Assembly (NCBI GenBank): GCA_030035585.1
Contig: CM057462.1
Location: forward strand, 120,895,234-120,959,233
DNA from: Dugong dugon
Taxonomy: Eukaryota; Chordata; Mammalia; Sirenia; Dugongidae
Direction of reading: 5' to 3'
DNA length: 64,000 bases
The notes beneath the pieces were generated by a model, which was not told the DNA's origin, made no database searches, and saw nothing but the letters and a program-made list of their open reading frames with translations. This document shows positions 12,305 to 22,312 of the stretch, piece by piece; position 1 is the stretch's first letter, and every line of letters begins with the position of its first letter. A program made the position numbers and the translations under genes.

Positions 12305-12727
12305 TTTGTAGTGCTTTTTTTTTGTGGTGCTGGTTTTCTTTGTTCTTCTTACTCTCTTGTGCTGAGTTACTTTTGTTTGTAGATTTTGTGTTTATTTCTT
12401 TTGTTTTTGTAGGTTTTGTTTTTGCTGAGACTTTATGTTTTTCATCTTTATTTTTATGAGTTGGTTTGTTAACTTTTTTTGTGGTTACCATGAATTTTAC
12501 CCTTATCTTTATAAGTTTGAAGCAGTCTACCCTTACTTGGTATCGCCTTGCCTTCCTCTCCGTTAGAAAGTTCTATACCTATGCTGTTTGTTCCCTCTTT
12601 CATTGTTTTGATGTCGTTGTCATCCTTTGATTGATTGCTCTGATTCCCTGTTGTATTTCTTTTGGTTTTGGATAGTCCTCGATAGTTCATTTCCTAGAAT
12701 GGTATCTGGTTCGTATGAACCTGCGTC
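12305..12727 (-). other. L1 inter-ORF spacer
   Basis: About 420 nt between ORF1 and ORF2, A-rich on the sense strand. Two minus-strand frames (12237-12491 and 12469-12690) are lysine/threonine/asparagine-rich, probably from composition rather than function. Confidence 0.75.
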
Positions 12728-13780
12728 CTAGGTCCTGCCTGAGGGCTGAAGCTGTTTGTCCTCAGATCGAAGAACTCCCTTTAATAATTCTTGTAATAAG
12801 TTTGGTTTGACTTTTGCATATTCTCTTAGTTTCTGTTTTTCTGGAAATGACCTAATTTCACCATCAAATTTGAACGAGAGTTTTGCCAGATATATTATTT
12901 TTGGCTGACAGTTTTTTTTCTTTCAAGATTTTATATATGTCATCCCACTGCCTTCTTGCCTGCATGGTTTCTGCCGAATAATCTGAGCTTAGTTTAATTG
13001 TTTCTCCTCTGTATGTGACTTCTTGTTTTTCACAAGCTGCTCTCAGGATTCTTTGTTCGTCTTTAGTTTTGGCGGCTGTGAATATGATATGTCTTGGTGA
13101 TTTTCTTTTGGGGTCTCTTCTATATGGGGTTCGTTGAGCTTCTTGGATGGCCATCTTTTCATCTTTCATGATATTGGGAAAGTTTTCTGTCAGCAGTTCC
13201 TCAATGATTCTCTCTGTGTTTTCTGTTTTCTCCCCCTGTTCTGGGATGCCAATCACTCGTAAGTTTTTGCTTTTAATTGTGTCCCACATAACTCTCAGGG
13301 TCTCTTCATTTTTCTTTGTTCTTTTTTCTGAGTTTTCCTGAAACAGAGTTGTATCCAAGTGTTTGTCTTCAGTTCCACTGATCCTGTCTTCCACAGTTTC
13401 AAATCTACTTCTCAGCCCTTCTGTGACATCATCAATTTCTGAAATCTTGTTGTTTATCTTTTGCATTTCTAATTGTTGTTTTTGTATAATTTCGAGTTGT
13501 GAATTTATTTTGGCATTTTGTTCCTGCATCATCTTCCTGAATTCTTCCAGTTTTTTGTCTGTATTTTCCATAAATTTGTCTATTTTTTCCTCATGTTTGT
13601 CAGTATTTCGCCTCAGTTCTTGGAAAATTCCGAGTATTGTGATTTGTGTTCCCTATCAGGTACTTCTAGTGCATTTTCTTCCACAGGAGAGTTATCTGGT
13701 GTTTTAATTTGGACGCCTATTGGAGCCATCCTGTCTTGTTTTTGTAAATGTTTTGATATTGTTTGCTGTTTTCGGAGCAT
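12728..13780 (-). pseudogene. L1 ORF1 (RNA-binding chaperone), frameshifted
   Basis: About 351 codons from the ATG at 13778-13780 (MLRKQQTISKHLQKQD) to a TAG at 12728-12730, close to the usual ORF1p size. The N-terminal half is coiled-coil-like (QNAKINSQLEIIQKQQLEMQ). The central RRM-like part contains NLRVIGIPEQGEK, and the C-terminal part includes RRDPKRKSPRHIIF. ORF1p trimers coat L1 RNA in the ribonucleoprotein. Frame breaks lie near 13620 and 12870, so no intact product is encoded. Confidence 0.9.
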
Positions 13781-14439
13781 TCAGTAGATATTTCTCTCAT
13801 TTATTGATTGTAGATTTTTTTTGTTTCGTCCTTGTGGTACAGCTGGGCAGGTCTAGCTGAAGAGGAGCCACTGGGACGGGTTGTTTGTGGCACTCACCGC
13901 AGCCACCAGGACGGTCGGTAGTCAGTGCTGGGCAGGTTACCATAGGGCGTGCCTGCACAGCTTGGTGGTGTGATGCCAAGTGCACGGTGCAGGTAGGCGG
14001 TTGCAGCGGGGAGATGGTTATGTGTGAAGCTAAGCTGGATATGGGAGAGAGGAGAGAGGAGCAGGAGCGAAAAACATAGAAACATAAAAGAATTCTAGGG
14101 GAGCTTGCCGTTGGAATGGACAGATGAGAGACTATGGGATGGAGAAAACCAAAAGGGGGAAGAGAAAGAAAAGGAAAGAATGAACAAATAAAAATCAGAA
14201 AAGTTAAAGAACTGCAAAGTTCCCAGGGATCCCACCGATGCAGCTATGAGGTGTGGGGAAATCGGTCTCAGGTTTCACAGCACAGCCTGGCCAGAAGGCG
14301 CAGAGGCATACAACGTCTGGTATTCAGGGATCAGAAAGAGAAGGAAGAGATAGAGAGATGAGAAATTGAGCAATGAAGAAAGACAAAAGGGAAAAAGAGG
14401 GAAAAGAAAACAAAACTAATCAAAAAAGAAAAAAAAAAA

Positions 14440-15430
14440 AGCAACACCAGCAGTCAATGAATGGCACTCAGAGAGCCAGCCGGTGCGGGCTGGTGTTTTT
14501 GGACAAGAGACTGTGTCCGTGGGAAACAGAGGAGGCCGAGTGTGAGTGAAGAAGGGTGGAGAGTGGAAAGCGTATATCACAAATTGCCTGCGCTCTGGGG
14601 ACCCTTAGAAAGGAGCTAAGAGGGTGCAAGGAGCCAGGCACCCAAGTGAAAGGAGGGGGAGGCGGCTAGAGGCAAGCGAGAAACCAAAAGAAGCAGGAGG
14701 AAAAAAAAATAAAAAAGAGGCAGCACCAGCAGCCAACAAACGGCTTCCAGAGAGCTGCCCGCCCGGGCGCACGGAATCCAAGCAGCCGGCGGTCCCAGGT
14801 CAAGAGACCGTGGCCACGGGAACCAGAGGGGCGAACAAACAAAGGTCCCGGGATCTCACCAGCGTGGCTGCCCAGACCTGGAAGCAGCCACACGCCCGAA
14901 CGCAGCCCCACAGCCCTGCAGGAAAGAGCAAAGATGGCGCTCGGAGCCAGGCACCCGAGCAAAAGGAGGGGGAGGCAGCGAGAGGCAAGCGAGAAACCAG
15001 AAGAAGCAGAAAAAGCAACACCAGCAGCCAACAGACGGCACCCAGAGAGCCGCCCGCTCCGGCACGCGGATTCCAAGCAGCCGGCGGCCCCGGGTCAAGA
15101 GACTGTGGCCACGGGAAGCAGAGGAGCGAACGAACAAAGGCCCCGGGATGTCACCAGCGCGGCAGCCCAGACCTGGAAGCAGCCACACACCCGAACGCAG
15201 CCCCACAGCCCCGCAGGAGAGAACAAAGACAGTGCTTGGAACCAGGCACCCGAGCAAAAGGGGGAGGCGGCAGAAAAAACGCCAGCAGCCAACGAACGGC
15301 TCCCCCGGCCCGGGCGCGCGGAATCCAAGCACCGGCGCCCCCCAGCCCAGGGACCCTGGCCACGGGAAGCAGGGGAGCCCCAGCCAAGGCGAAGAGGGGT
15401 GGGGGGTGGGAAAGCGTACACCGCAAATTG
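14440..15430 (-). repeat. Tandem monomers in the L1 5' UTR
   Basis: Large imperfect tandem units. Their marker (gga[g/a]ccaggcaccc on the plus strand) starts at about 14630, 14943 and 15238, giving spacings near 313 and 295. Inside each unit the order repeats: aggcaagcgagaaacca, 'ccagcagccaac', 'ggccacggga', 'acctggaagcagccacac', 'cgaacgcagccccacagc'. The unit nearest the 5' end is shorter. A degraded unit lies at 14440-14629, and both flanks carry the 'ggaaagcgta...caaattg' segment. This resembles the monomeric promoter arrangement of mouse L1. Confidence 0.85.
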
Positions 15431-15535
15431 CCGGCCATTCCGTCTCCCACTGGATGCTCCACGAGGCTGCTCTCCCGTTCTCCCGTTTGCTGGTCTCTGA
15501 TAGGAGTCCAAGATGGTGGATCCGCGCTGCGTTAG
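14624..15535 (+). other. Antisense 303-codon open frame across the L1 monomers
   Basis: Opposite to L1 transcription, an uninterrupted frame starting MQGARHPSERRGRRLEA runs across the monomers. The product is rich in R, P, A, G and Q, and is repetitive because the DNA is. A second frame (14934-15500) covers the same monomers in another phase. GC-rich DNA readily lacks stop codons, so this may be chance. Confidence 0.25.
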
Positions 15536-15727
15536 CTGGTAGGGGACCTCTGCATGAATCTCTCCTCACTGTCCGTTCTCTTTCAGTATTCTCACTCCGT
15601 TTGGTGTTTGGCTGAGTTCTTTATCTCTTCATTTGATGTTCTAGAGTTTCAGGATTGTTGATTCTCTGTTTGGCTTAGTTTTTCGGATCTTTGCTGTGGA
15701 GGGACGGCGTGGTGCTTCTGCCTAGAA

Positions 15728-15746
15728 CGCCATCTTGCCGGGCTCC
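15728..15746 (-). promoter_or_regulatory. YY1-like site at the L1 5' end
   Basis: The sense 5' terminus is ggagcccggcaagatggcg; caagatggc is the YY1 core. Human L1 has a YY1 site in the first ~20 nt that positions transcription start. The similar placement here is seen directly, but the role is inferred. Confidence 0.5.
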
Positions 15747-15760
15747 TTGTTCGTTCTTTT
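15747..15760. repeat. L1 target-site duplication, right copy
   Basis: ttgttcgttctttt, exact match to 7428-7441. The RTE sequence resumes at once with ggcagtccatggtatattca. Confidence 0.9.
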
Positions 15761-18229
15761 GGCAGTCCATGGTATATTCAGTATTCTTTGCCAACACTAT
15801 AATTCAAAGGCGTCAGTTTTTCTTCGGTCTTCCTTATTCATTGCCCAGTTTTTGCATGCATATGAGGTGGTTGAAAACACCATGGCTTGGGTCAGGCGCA
15901 CCTTAGTCTTTAAAGTAATATCTTTGCTTTTTAATACTTTAAAGAGGTCTTTTGCAGCAGATTTGCCCAATGCAATGCGTCCTTTGATTTCTTGACTGCA
16001 GCTTCCTTCCATGAGCATTAACTGTGGATCCAAGTAAAATGAAATTCTTGACAACTTCAGTCTTTTCTCTATTTAGCATGATTTTGTTGCTTTTTGGTCC
16101 AGTGGTGAAGATTTTCATTTTCATTATGTTGAGGTGTAGTGCATACTGAAGGCTGTGGTCTTTGATCTTCATCAGTAAGTGCTTCAAGTCCTCTTCGCCT
16201 TCAGCAAGCAAGGTTGTGTCATCCGCATATTGCAGGTTGTTAATGCATCTTCCTCCAATCCTGATGCCCCGTTCTTTTTCATATAGTCTAGCTTCTCAGA
16301 TTATTTGCTCAGCATACAGGTTGAATAAGTATGGTGAAAGGATACAACCCTGACACACATCTTTCTTGACTTTAAACCACACAGTATCCCCTTGTTCTGT
16401 TTGGACAGCTATCTCTTGATTCATATACAGATTCCTCATGAGCACAATTAAGTTTTCTGGAATTCCCATTTTTTGCAATGTTATCCATAATTTTTTATGA
16501 CTCACACAGTCAAATGCCTTTGCATAGTCAATAAAATAAGGGTAAACATCTTTCTGGTATTCTCTGCTTTCAGCCAGGGTCTATCTGATATCAGCAATAA
16601 TATCCCTTATTTTGTATCCTCTTCTGAATCTGGCATTTCTGGCAGTTCCCTGTCCATGTACTGCTGCAACCACTTTTGAATGATCTCCAGCAAAATTTTA
16701 CTTGTGTGTGATATTAATGATATTGTTCAATAATTTCTGCATTCTGTTGGATCACCTTTCTTTGGAATAGGCATAAATATGTATCTCTTCCAGTCAACTG
16801 GCCAGGTAGCTGTCGTCCAGATTTCTTGGCATAGACTTCCAGCACTGCATCTGTTTGTTGAAACATCTCAGTTAGTATTCCATCAACTCCCAGAGCCTGT
16901 TTTTCACCAATGTTTTCTGTGCAGCTTGGACTTCTTCCTTCAGTACTATCAGTTCTTGATTATATGCTACCTCCTGAAATGTCTGAACATCAGTTCTTTT
17001 TGGTACAGTGACTCTGTTTATTCCTCCCATCTTCTTTTAATGCTTCCTGTGTCATTCAGTAGTTTCCCCGTAGAATCCTTCACTATTGCAACTCAAGGCT
17101 TGATTTTTTTTTCTCTGTTCTTTCAGTTTGAGAAATGCCAAGCATGTTCTTCCCTTTTGGTTTTCTAACTCCAGGTCTTTGCATATGTCATTATAATACT
17201 TTGCTTTGTCTTCTTGAGCTACCTTTTGAAATCTTCTGTTCAGCTCTTTGACTTCATTATTTCTTCTGTTTACTTTAATCAAAATTCAAGAGCAAATTTC
17301 AGAGTCTCTTCTGACGCCTGTTTTGGTGTTTTCTTTCTTTCCTGTCTTTTTAATAACCTGTTGCTTTCTTCATGTATGCTGTCGTTGACATCATTGCACA
17401 ACTCAGCTGGTCTTCAGTCATTGGTTTTCAGTGCATCAAATCTATTCTTGAGATGGTCTCTAAATTCAGGTGAGATATTCTCAAGATTGTACTTTGGCTC
17501 TCGTGTACTTGTTTTAATTTTCTTCAGATTCGTCTTGAACTTGGCATATGAGCAATTGATGGTGTGTTTTGCAGTCGGCCTCTGGCTTTGTTCTTACTGA
17601 GGATATTGAGCTTTTCCATTGTCTCTTTCCACAGATATAGTCGATTTTGATTCCTGTGTATTCCATCTGGTGAGGTCTATGCATATGGTCGCCATTTATG
17701 TTGTTGAAAAAAGGTGTTTGCAATGAATAAGTCATTGGTCTTGCAGAATTCTATCATGTGATCTCCAGCATCGTTTCTATCTCCAAGGCCATATTTTCCA
17801 ACTACCAATCCTTCTTCTTTGTTTCCAGGTTTCACATTCCAATCTCCAGTAATTACCAGTGTATCCTGATGCATGTCCCGTCAATTTCAGACTGCATGAG
17901 TTGGTAAAAATCTTCAGTTTCTTCATCTTTGGCCTTAATGGTTGGTGTGTAAATTTGAACAGTAGTTGTATTAACTGGTGTTGCTTGTAGGCGTATGGAT
18001 ATTATCCGGTCATTTACAGCGTTGTACTTCATTTTGTCATTCCCTGCATAGTAGCCTATATGATTGTCTGATTCAAAATGGCCAATACCAGTCAATGGCA
18101 GGTTACTAATGCCTAGAATATTGATGTTTATGTGTTCATCTCATTTTTGACAAATTCTAATTTTCCTACATTCCACGTTCCAATTATTAATAGGTGTTTG
18201 CAGCTGTTTGTTTTCATCTCGAGTCATGA
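15761..18229 (-). pseudogene. RTE ORF (endonuclease / reverse transcriptase), decayed
   Basis: Probable start at the ATG at 18227-18229 (MTRDENKQ). The endonuclease part includes LVITGDWNVKPG (about 17830-17870) and KWRPYA. The reverse transcriptase part includes GCILSPYLFNLYAEQII (about 16300-16350) and a YADD active site near 16225. Several frameshifts and stops break the frame; the last part lies across the L1 insertion at 7165-7427. In RTE elements this single protein supplies nicking and reverse transcription, and can be used by SINEs that share the 3' tail. Confidence 0.85.
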
Positions 18230-18607
18230 CACATCAGTAGATGAAGGTCCCGAAAGCTTGACTCCTCCATCCACATCATCAAGGTCTACTCCATTTTGAG
18301 GCGGCAGCTCTTTCCTAGTCGTCTTTTGAGTGCCTTCCAACCTGAGACGCTCATCTTCGACACTGTCAGACAGTGTTCCGCTGCTATCCGTAAGATTTTC
18401 ACTGGCTAATTTTTTTCAGAAGTAGACCACCAGGTTCTTCTTTCTAGTGTGTCTTAGTCTGGAAGTTCAGCTGAAACCTGCCCACCTCAGGTGACCCTCC
18501 TGGTATTTGAATACTAGTGGCATAGCTTCCAGCATCACAGCAACACAGAAGCCCCAACAGTAGGACAAACTGACAGATGTGTGGGGGAACTGATAGACGC
18601 ATGGGGG
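18230..18607 (-). other. RTE 5' UTR
   Basis: About 380 nt upstream of the RTE frame. The same block ('ttttcactggctaat', 'ttagtctggaagttcagct', 'gcttccagcatcacagcaac') occurs at 41690-41884 and, joined to RTE 3' ends, in the short derivatives at 26.8 and 62.9 kb. Confidence 0.8.
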
Positions 18608-18616
18608 TAATATACA
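18608..18616. repeat. RTE target-site duplication, right copy
   Basis: taatataca, matching 7114-7122. Confidence 0.75.
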
Positions 18617-20336
18617 ATATAAGTGCTGTATTGGAGGTTTTTACTAGTGATTTTATATATTATGAAGTTGTATTCCATTTTAAAAATTGTTTACTTTTAA
18701 ATTATCAAAAAATGTTAAATTATTAAACTGTTTTTGGGTTTGGCAACATTATTATAATGTTTTATCCTCTGCATCTGCTTCTTGAGACCTATTCTGTAGA
18801 GACTGCCTCGTTAAGAAACCTTTCTAACACTCGGTCTGAGACAGTGTTCTCACATACAACAGTTTCCAGTGCATTTCTCTTCCCCTTATAAATGGAAAAT
18901 GTGCTTTTCTTATCTGCACAAATTAATGGGATCGTTGAGATGAAGTCATCCCATTCAAATAAAGTCCAGCAAAGCCTAAAGGATACTTTTTCTGTCTATA
19001 GTGACTGGGACTTGGTATTGACATGTTTCAGATTTTCCAGGCTCCTCTTCTGTCCATCTTTCATTGAAACAGATAGAAAATGGTGCTTGTGCTTCTTGAT
19101 TAGTTTTTTGGGCAGCTTCCTAAGATTCAGAGGAAAATTAGTCTCAACATATTAGGAATTAACAGAAAATGAAGTTGGGGTAGTCAGTAAATTTTAATGA
19201 GCCACATTTAAAGAGAGAATTTCTTTTTTTCACTTGGGGTTATTTCTTTTTTATTTTGCAAATCCTTGATTGTTTCAGATGAGAAATTATCAACACATTT
19301 CAAATGTTATGATTGTAATAATGAATTCTGTGTTTAGTTTTAGAATAATTGAAACAGAATTATTGATTTACTTGATTCAGTCTTGTCTCTAAAATTAAAT
19401 CACCAAATTCCAACTCTCATTTTGCATCACTGCAGGATATCATGCATTAAACCCAAAATACTTGTGGAAATTATTTTCTTAATTTTCAAGTAATTTTATT
19501 TTAATTCCTTTTACTTTTTAAGGTGTTAGTTTAAAATGTATATTTATAACTTCCTCACTACATGAAGGATTTGAGGCACTTTGCCATGGCGGGGGGGAGG
19601 GTGGGTGGGGGATGGGAATCTAGACTTGAAAAAAATATTAATTAGAATGAGGAGATCAAGATAAAAGACAAAAACGGAATGCAAGTACATAAACAATAGA
19701 GGCCACATTGTTTATTATAGATAACTTTTAAGAAATTAAAAGATGTATAGAAATTTTAAAAATGGCTTTTGCATTAATTATTATAAGTGTTACATACTGT
19801 ATTATTAAGTATTCTGGATTATCTGCTTAGATTTAGAAATATATTATTAACAAATGCCTGCTACCTAACGAATGCAAGTGACTTTTGCATTTAGGATATG
19901 GAGTTACAAAATGATACATGATAGTCCATGGAATAACATAATGATATATTTTTTTAGCGCCTGTCATGTGTCTAGTACTATTTTAGCGACTTTGTTTGAG
20001 GATGGTTGGACTAGAAGATGTATTCATGTGCTATATAAGCAAAAATAACAAAATGCTAAGATAAATAAAATGATGGTTAAACCAGAATATAATATACTAA
20101 AGACTGGTAAGTTTTACCTTTAAAAAACAAAAAAAACCCATTTGTCATCAAGCTTGATGACAGGTACACTGTTATCAAATCAAATTCCTTGGTAATTCTT
20201 AGTTTAGATACTGAAATAACATTTGCTTCTAAGAATTCCATAGAGGATGCTGACTCTCCTCACTGAGAATACCTTCCAGAATATAGGATATCGGTTCCTA
20301 TCTCTTGCCTCCTGCCTTTCCCTTAAACCAAAACTG
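18617..20336. other. Unassigned AT-rich sequence
   Basis: No gene recognised. It contains a G-rich run at 19591-19616 and a perfect 18-bp palindrome at 20144-20161. The 87-codon frame at 18892-19155 has no recognisable features. Confidence 0.55.
19591..19616 (+). other. Predicted G-quadruplex motif
   Basis: Five G-runs of at least three separated by 1-2 bases (7, 3, 3, 5 and 3 Gs), matching the standard G3+N1-7 pattern with very short loops. Confidence 0.6.
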
Positions 20337-20514
20337 TTGTCATTGTTGGTTCCATCGAGTTGATTCCAACTCATAGCAACCCTGTAGGGCAGAGTAGAAC
20401 TGCCCCATAGGGTTTTCTAGCCTGTAATCTTTACAGGAGCAGATTGCCAGGTCTTTTCTCCCACAGAGCTGCTGGTGGATTTGAACAGCTGGCCTTTTGG
20501 CTAGCAGCTGAGCG
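20337..20514 (-). mobile_element. AfroSINE copy
   Basis: Minus-oriented SINE: the tail (gttccatcgagttgattcca) is at the left and the head at the right (agcgctcagctgctagccaa on the minus strand). Lies next to a second minus-oriented copy. Confidence 0.88.
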
Positions 20515-20516
20515 CT

Positions 20517-20683
20517 TACTAGTTGCCTTCAAATTGATTCCAACTCATGGTGACTTCATGTGTGTCAAAGTAGAACTCTGTTCCATAGAGTTTTCATGGC
20601 TGTGATCTTTCAGAAGCAGATCGTGAAGGCCTTTCTTCTGGAGGTGCCTGTGGATGGGTTTATTCAAACCAGCCCTCCCCTTA
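20517..20683 (-). mobile_element. AfroSINE copy, diverged subtype
   Basis: Minus-oriented SINE remnant starting ttgccttcaaattgattcca, with the ggtgacttcatgtgtgtcaa variant of the tail. More diverged than its neighbour. Confidence 0.75.
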
Positions 20684-21326
20684 CCCTTGCTTTATTTGTG
20701 ACTTCTCCACCTCAAGTTTGTTGTTGCCAGTAGATTACTGTACAGTGAAAATGAGCCTCAAGTTCCTCTATCAAGCGCACAATGCTACGAATCAGAATAG
20801 ATTTTCCTTCCCAGTTCCTCCCTGCTTAAATTTTAAGTATGTTTCCTGTACTAACTTCCCCTTAATATTAGGTTAACACAGTCTTTACCCTGGTTAGTAT
20901 TCCTCTTGGGGTTGTGTCTGCTCATAATTTTATCTGTTATAATATACACTTCAGTCCCAGCAGCCTAAACCACCTGTTACTGGCAGAATTATAGCAAGCT
21001 CTCTTTGCCTTTTCCCAGTCTTAGTCTGTAGATTTCCCAATAGATACCATTCATCATCAGCATTGCATTCTTTATTTTATAAACAAGGAACACTAATCAA
21101 GTACCTACTTACTATATGGCAGACTCTACAGTAGAAGCTTGGATTATAAAGATGAACCAGGCATGCCTGCTGTCTGTAAAGACCTTCTCTTGTAGGGAAG
21201 ACAGACATGTAAATAGTGAATAACTGTAAAATGTGTTGTATTATCATCTAGATGGAAACAAAGTATTCTAAGTTAATGTCTAGAGGAAGGATATCTTCAA
21301 GGAAGTGGGATTTGAGCTGGACCTTG
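20684..21326. other. Unassigned sequence
   Basis: No gene or named repeat seen up to the U6/L1 chimera. Confidence 0.55.
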
Positions 21327-21342
21327 AAGACTGAGTAGGAGG
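21327..21342. repeat. Target duplication of the U6/L1 chimera, left copy
   Basis: aagactgagtaggagg, matched by aagattgagtagagg at 21658-21672 (one substitution, one indel). Confidence 0.75.
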
Positions 21343-21450
21343 GTGCTCACTTCGGCAGCACATGCACTAAAATTGGAATGATACAGAGAAGGTTAGCATG
21401 GCCCCTACGAAAGGATGATATGCAAATTTTTGAAGCGTTCCATATTTTTT
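21343..21450 (+). pseudogene. RNU6 (pseudogene): U6 snRNA pseudogene
   Basis: Full-length match to the spliceosomal U6 RNA from gtgctcacttcggcagcaca to the terminal T-run, including 'gatacagagaaggttagca' and 'tgaagcgttccatatttttt'. It carries substitutions, and aaaggatgatatgcaaattt replaces the conserved box around the ACAGAGA-distal stem. It starts at the exact U6 5' end. Directly fused to an L1 3' end and flanked by a target duplication, it arose by retrotransposition; a functional U6 gene would need an upstream PSE/TATA promoter, which I do not see. Confidence 0.93.
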
Positions 21451-21657
21451 AGGGGAGAGTATTGACGTGTCATGGGGTTGGTTATCAATGTCCCAAAACA
21501 ATATGTGTACTAATTGTTTAATGAGAAACTAGTTTGTTCTTTAAACTTTCGTTTAAACTACAACAATAAAAAAAAGAAATACTTATTTAAAGTTAAAATT
21601 AAGTAAATCATATTTTAAAAAGATAATAAATGCTCAAAACTCAACAACAGCAACAAA
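21451..21657 (+). mobile_element. L1 3'-end (P module) and A-rich tail fused to U6
   Basis: From aggggagagtattgacgtgt, matching the L1 3' end at 24856-25015 and the extra modules at 30412-30541 and 60001-60120, to an A-rich tail (aataaaaaaaag and a longer degenerate tail). Together with the U6 copy it forms one insertion bounded by the duplications at 21327-21342 and 21658-21672. Confidence 0.85.
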
Positions 21658-21672
21658 AAGATTGAGTAGAGG
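21658..21672. repeat. Target duplication of the U6/L1 chimera, right copy
   Basis: aagattgagtagagg, matching 21327-21342. Confidence 0.75.
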
Positions 21673-22133
21673 TTTAGAAGGATTCCAGGAAGAGTTGAGG
21701 GAACCAACCAAGACTATAGTAAATAGGGAATAGGGAGGATTTCACTGAGGAGAAGGAAACAGGGAAGGATAGACTAGGAGTGGTAGTTTGGGCTAGATTA
21801 CTAAAGGATTTGTGTACCAACCTGAGGAATTTGGGTTTTTGTCTTATGGCATCAAGAGTTTTTTTTTGATTGGATAAAATAATCTTTGTGTTTTTAGCAG
21901 TGAAAATCTATTTCCGTTGTGGAATGTGAACAACGAGAGTTACTACTTTCAGGGGAACCAGTTGCAAAATCCAAGTCAGAGATGATAAAGAGTGAGATTA
22001 ATGACAGTGGCCTTGTGGATAGAAAGATAGGATTTAACGAAGATTTCTGGTATTAAGCCAAGAATTGCTAACCAGATGAGAATGGAAAATGAAAGAAATT
22101 AAAAAGGCATTTTGTATATGATATAGGGCTGTA
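21673..22133. other. Unassigned sequence
   Basis: No gene or repeat recognised. Confidence 0.55.
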
Positions 22134-22312
22134 AGTGTTCTCTGAGTGGTGCAAAAGGTTTGCACACGCCTACTAACTGAAAGGTTGGTGGTTCAAATCC
22201 ATCCAATGGCACCATGGAAGAAAGGCCTGGTAGTCTATTTCCATAAGATTACAGCCATTGAAAAATCTTTGGAATGCAGTTCTACTTTGACACATATGGG
22301 ATAAGAAAGTAA
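22134..22312 (+). mobile_element. AfroSINE copy (caccatggaagaaag subtype)
   Basis: Head 'ctctgagtggtgcaaaagg', B-box-like gtggttcaaatcc, then 'ggcaccatggaagaaaggcc'. Same subtype as 1657-1883; the 3' end is degraded. Confidence 0.85.

Larger units (their letters stand above)
7442..15746 (-). mobile_element. Full-length L1 LINE, decayed ORFs
   Basis: An 8.3-kb L1 on the minus strand with every part present: 5' UTR (13781-15746), ORF1 (12728-13780), inter-ORF spacer (12305-12727), ORF2 (8481-12304), 3' UTR (7442-8480) and a poly(A) tail (oligo-T at 7442-7450). Exact 14-bp target duplications flank it (7428-7441, 15747-15760). The sense 5' end is ggagcccggcaagatggcg, which has the start expected of an intact L1. 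It is longer than a 6-kb human L1, mainly because of a 2-kb 5' UTR and a 1-kb 3' UTR. Both ORFs carry frameshifts, so it is not a competent source as read. It inserted into the RTE element. Confidence 0.95.
13781..15746 (-). promoter_or_regulatory. L1 5' UTR, GC-rich promoter region
   Basis: About 1.97 kb upstream of ORF1 on the sense strand. The inner part (13.8-14.4 kb) is pyrimidine-rich on the sense strand. The outer part is strongly GC- and CpG-rich, unlike the rest of the window. L1 5' UTRs act as internal RNA polymerase II promoters, and this region has the expected position and composition. It is largely built of tandem monomers (see 14440-15430). Confidence 0.85.
7123..18607 (-). mobile_element. 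Near-complete RTE LINE split by a full-length L1
   Basis: RTE/Bov-B-like non-LTR retrotransposon on the minus strand, about 3.2 kb once the L1 at 7442-15746 is set aside. Its 3' end with (gtt)n is at 7123. The 5' UTR runs to about 18607 and ends in two similar motifs, aaactgacagatgtgtgggg and gaactgatagacgcatgggg. The 9-bp target duplication taatataca lies at 7114-7122 and 18608-18616. RTE elements encode one protein with an apurinic-type endonuclease and a reverse transcriptase; both regions are present but frameshifted. Because the L1 sits inside with its own target duplication, the RTE inserted first. Confidence 0.9.

Noticed and set aside
14440-15430. CRISPR-like or satellite array
   Set aside because: The tandem units are 300-bp L1 5' UTR monomers within an element with clear target duplications.
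20144-20161. Perfect 18-bp palindrome gtcatcaagcttgatgac
   Set aside because: Striking, but palindromes this size occur by chance at genome scale, and nothing around it suggests a function.
21343-21450. Functional U6 gene
   Set aside because: Fusion to an L1 3' end, target duplications and substitutions show a retropseudogene; no U6-type upstream promoter is seen.
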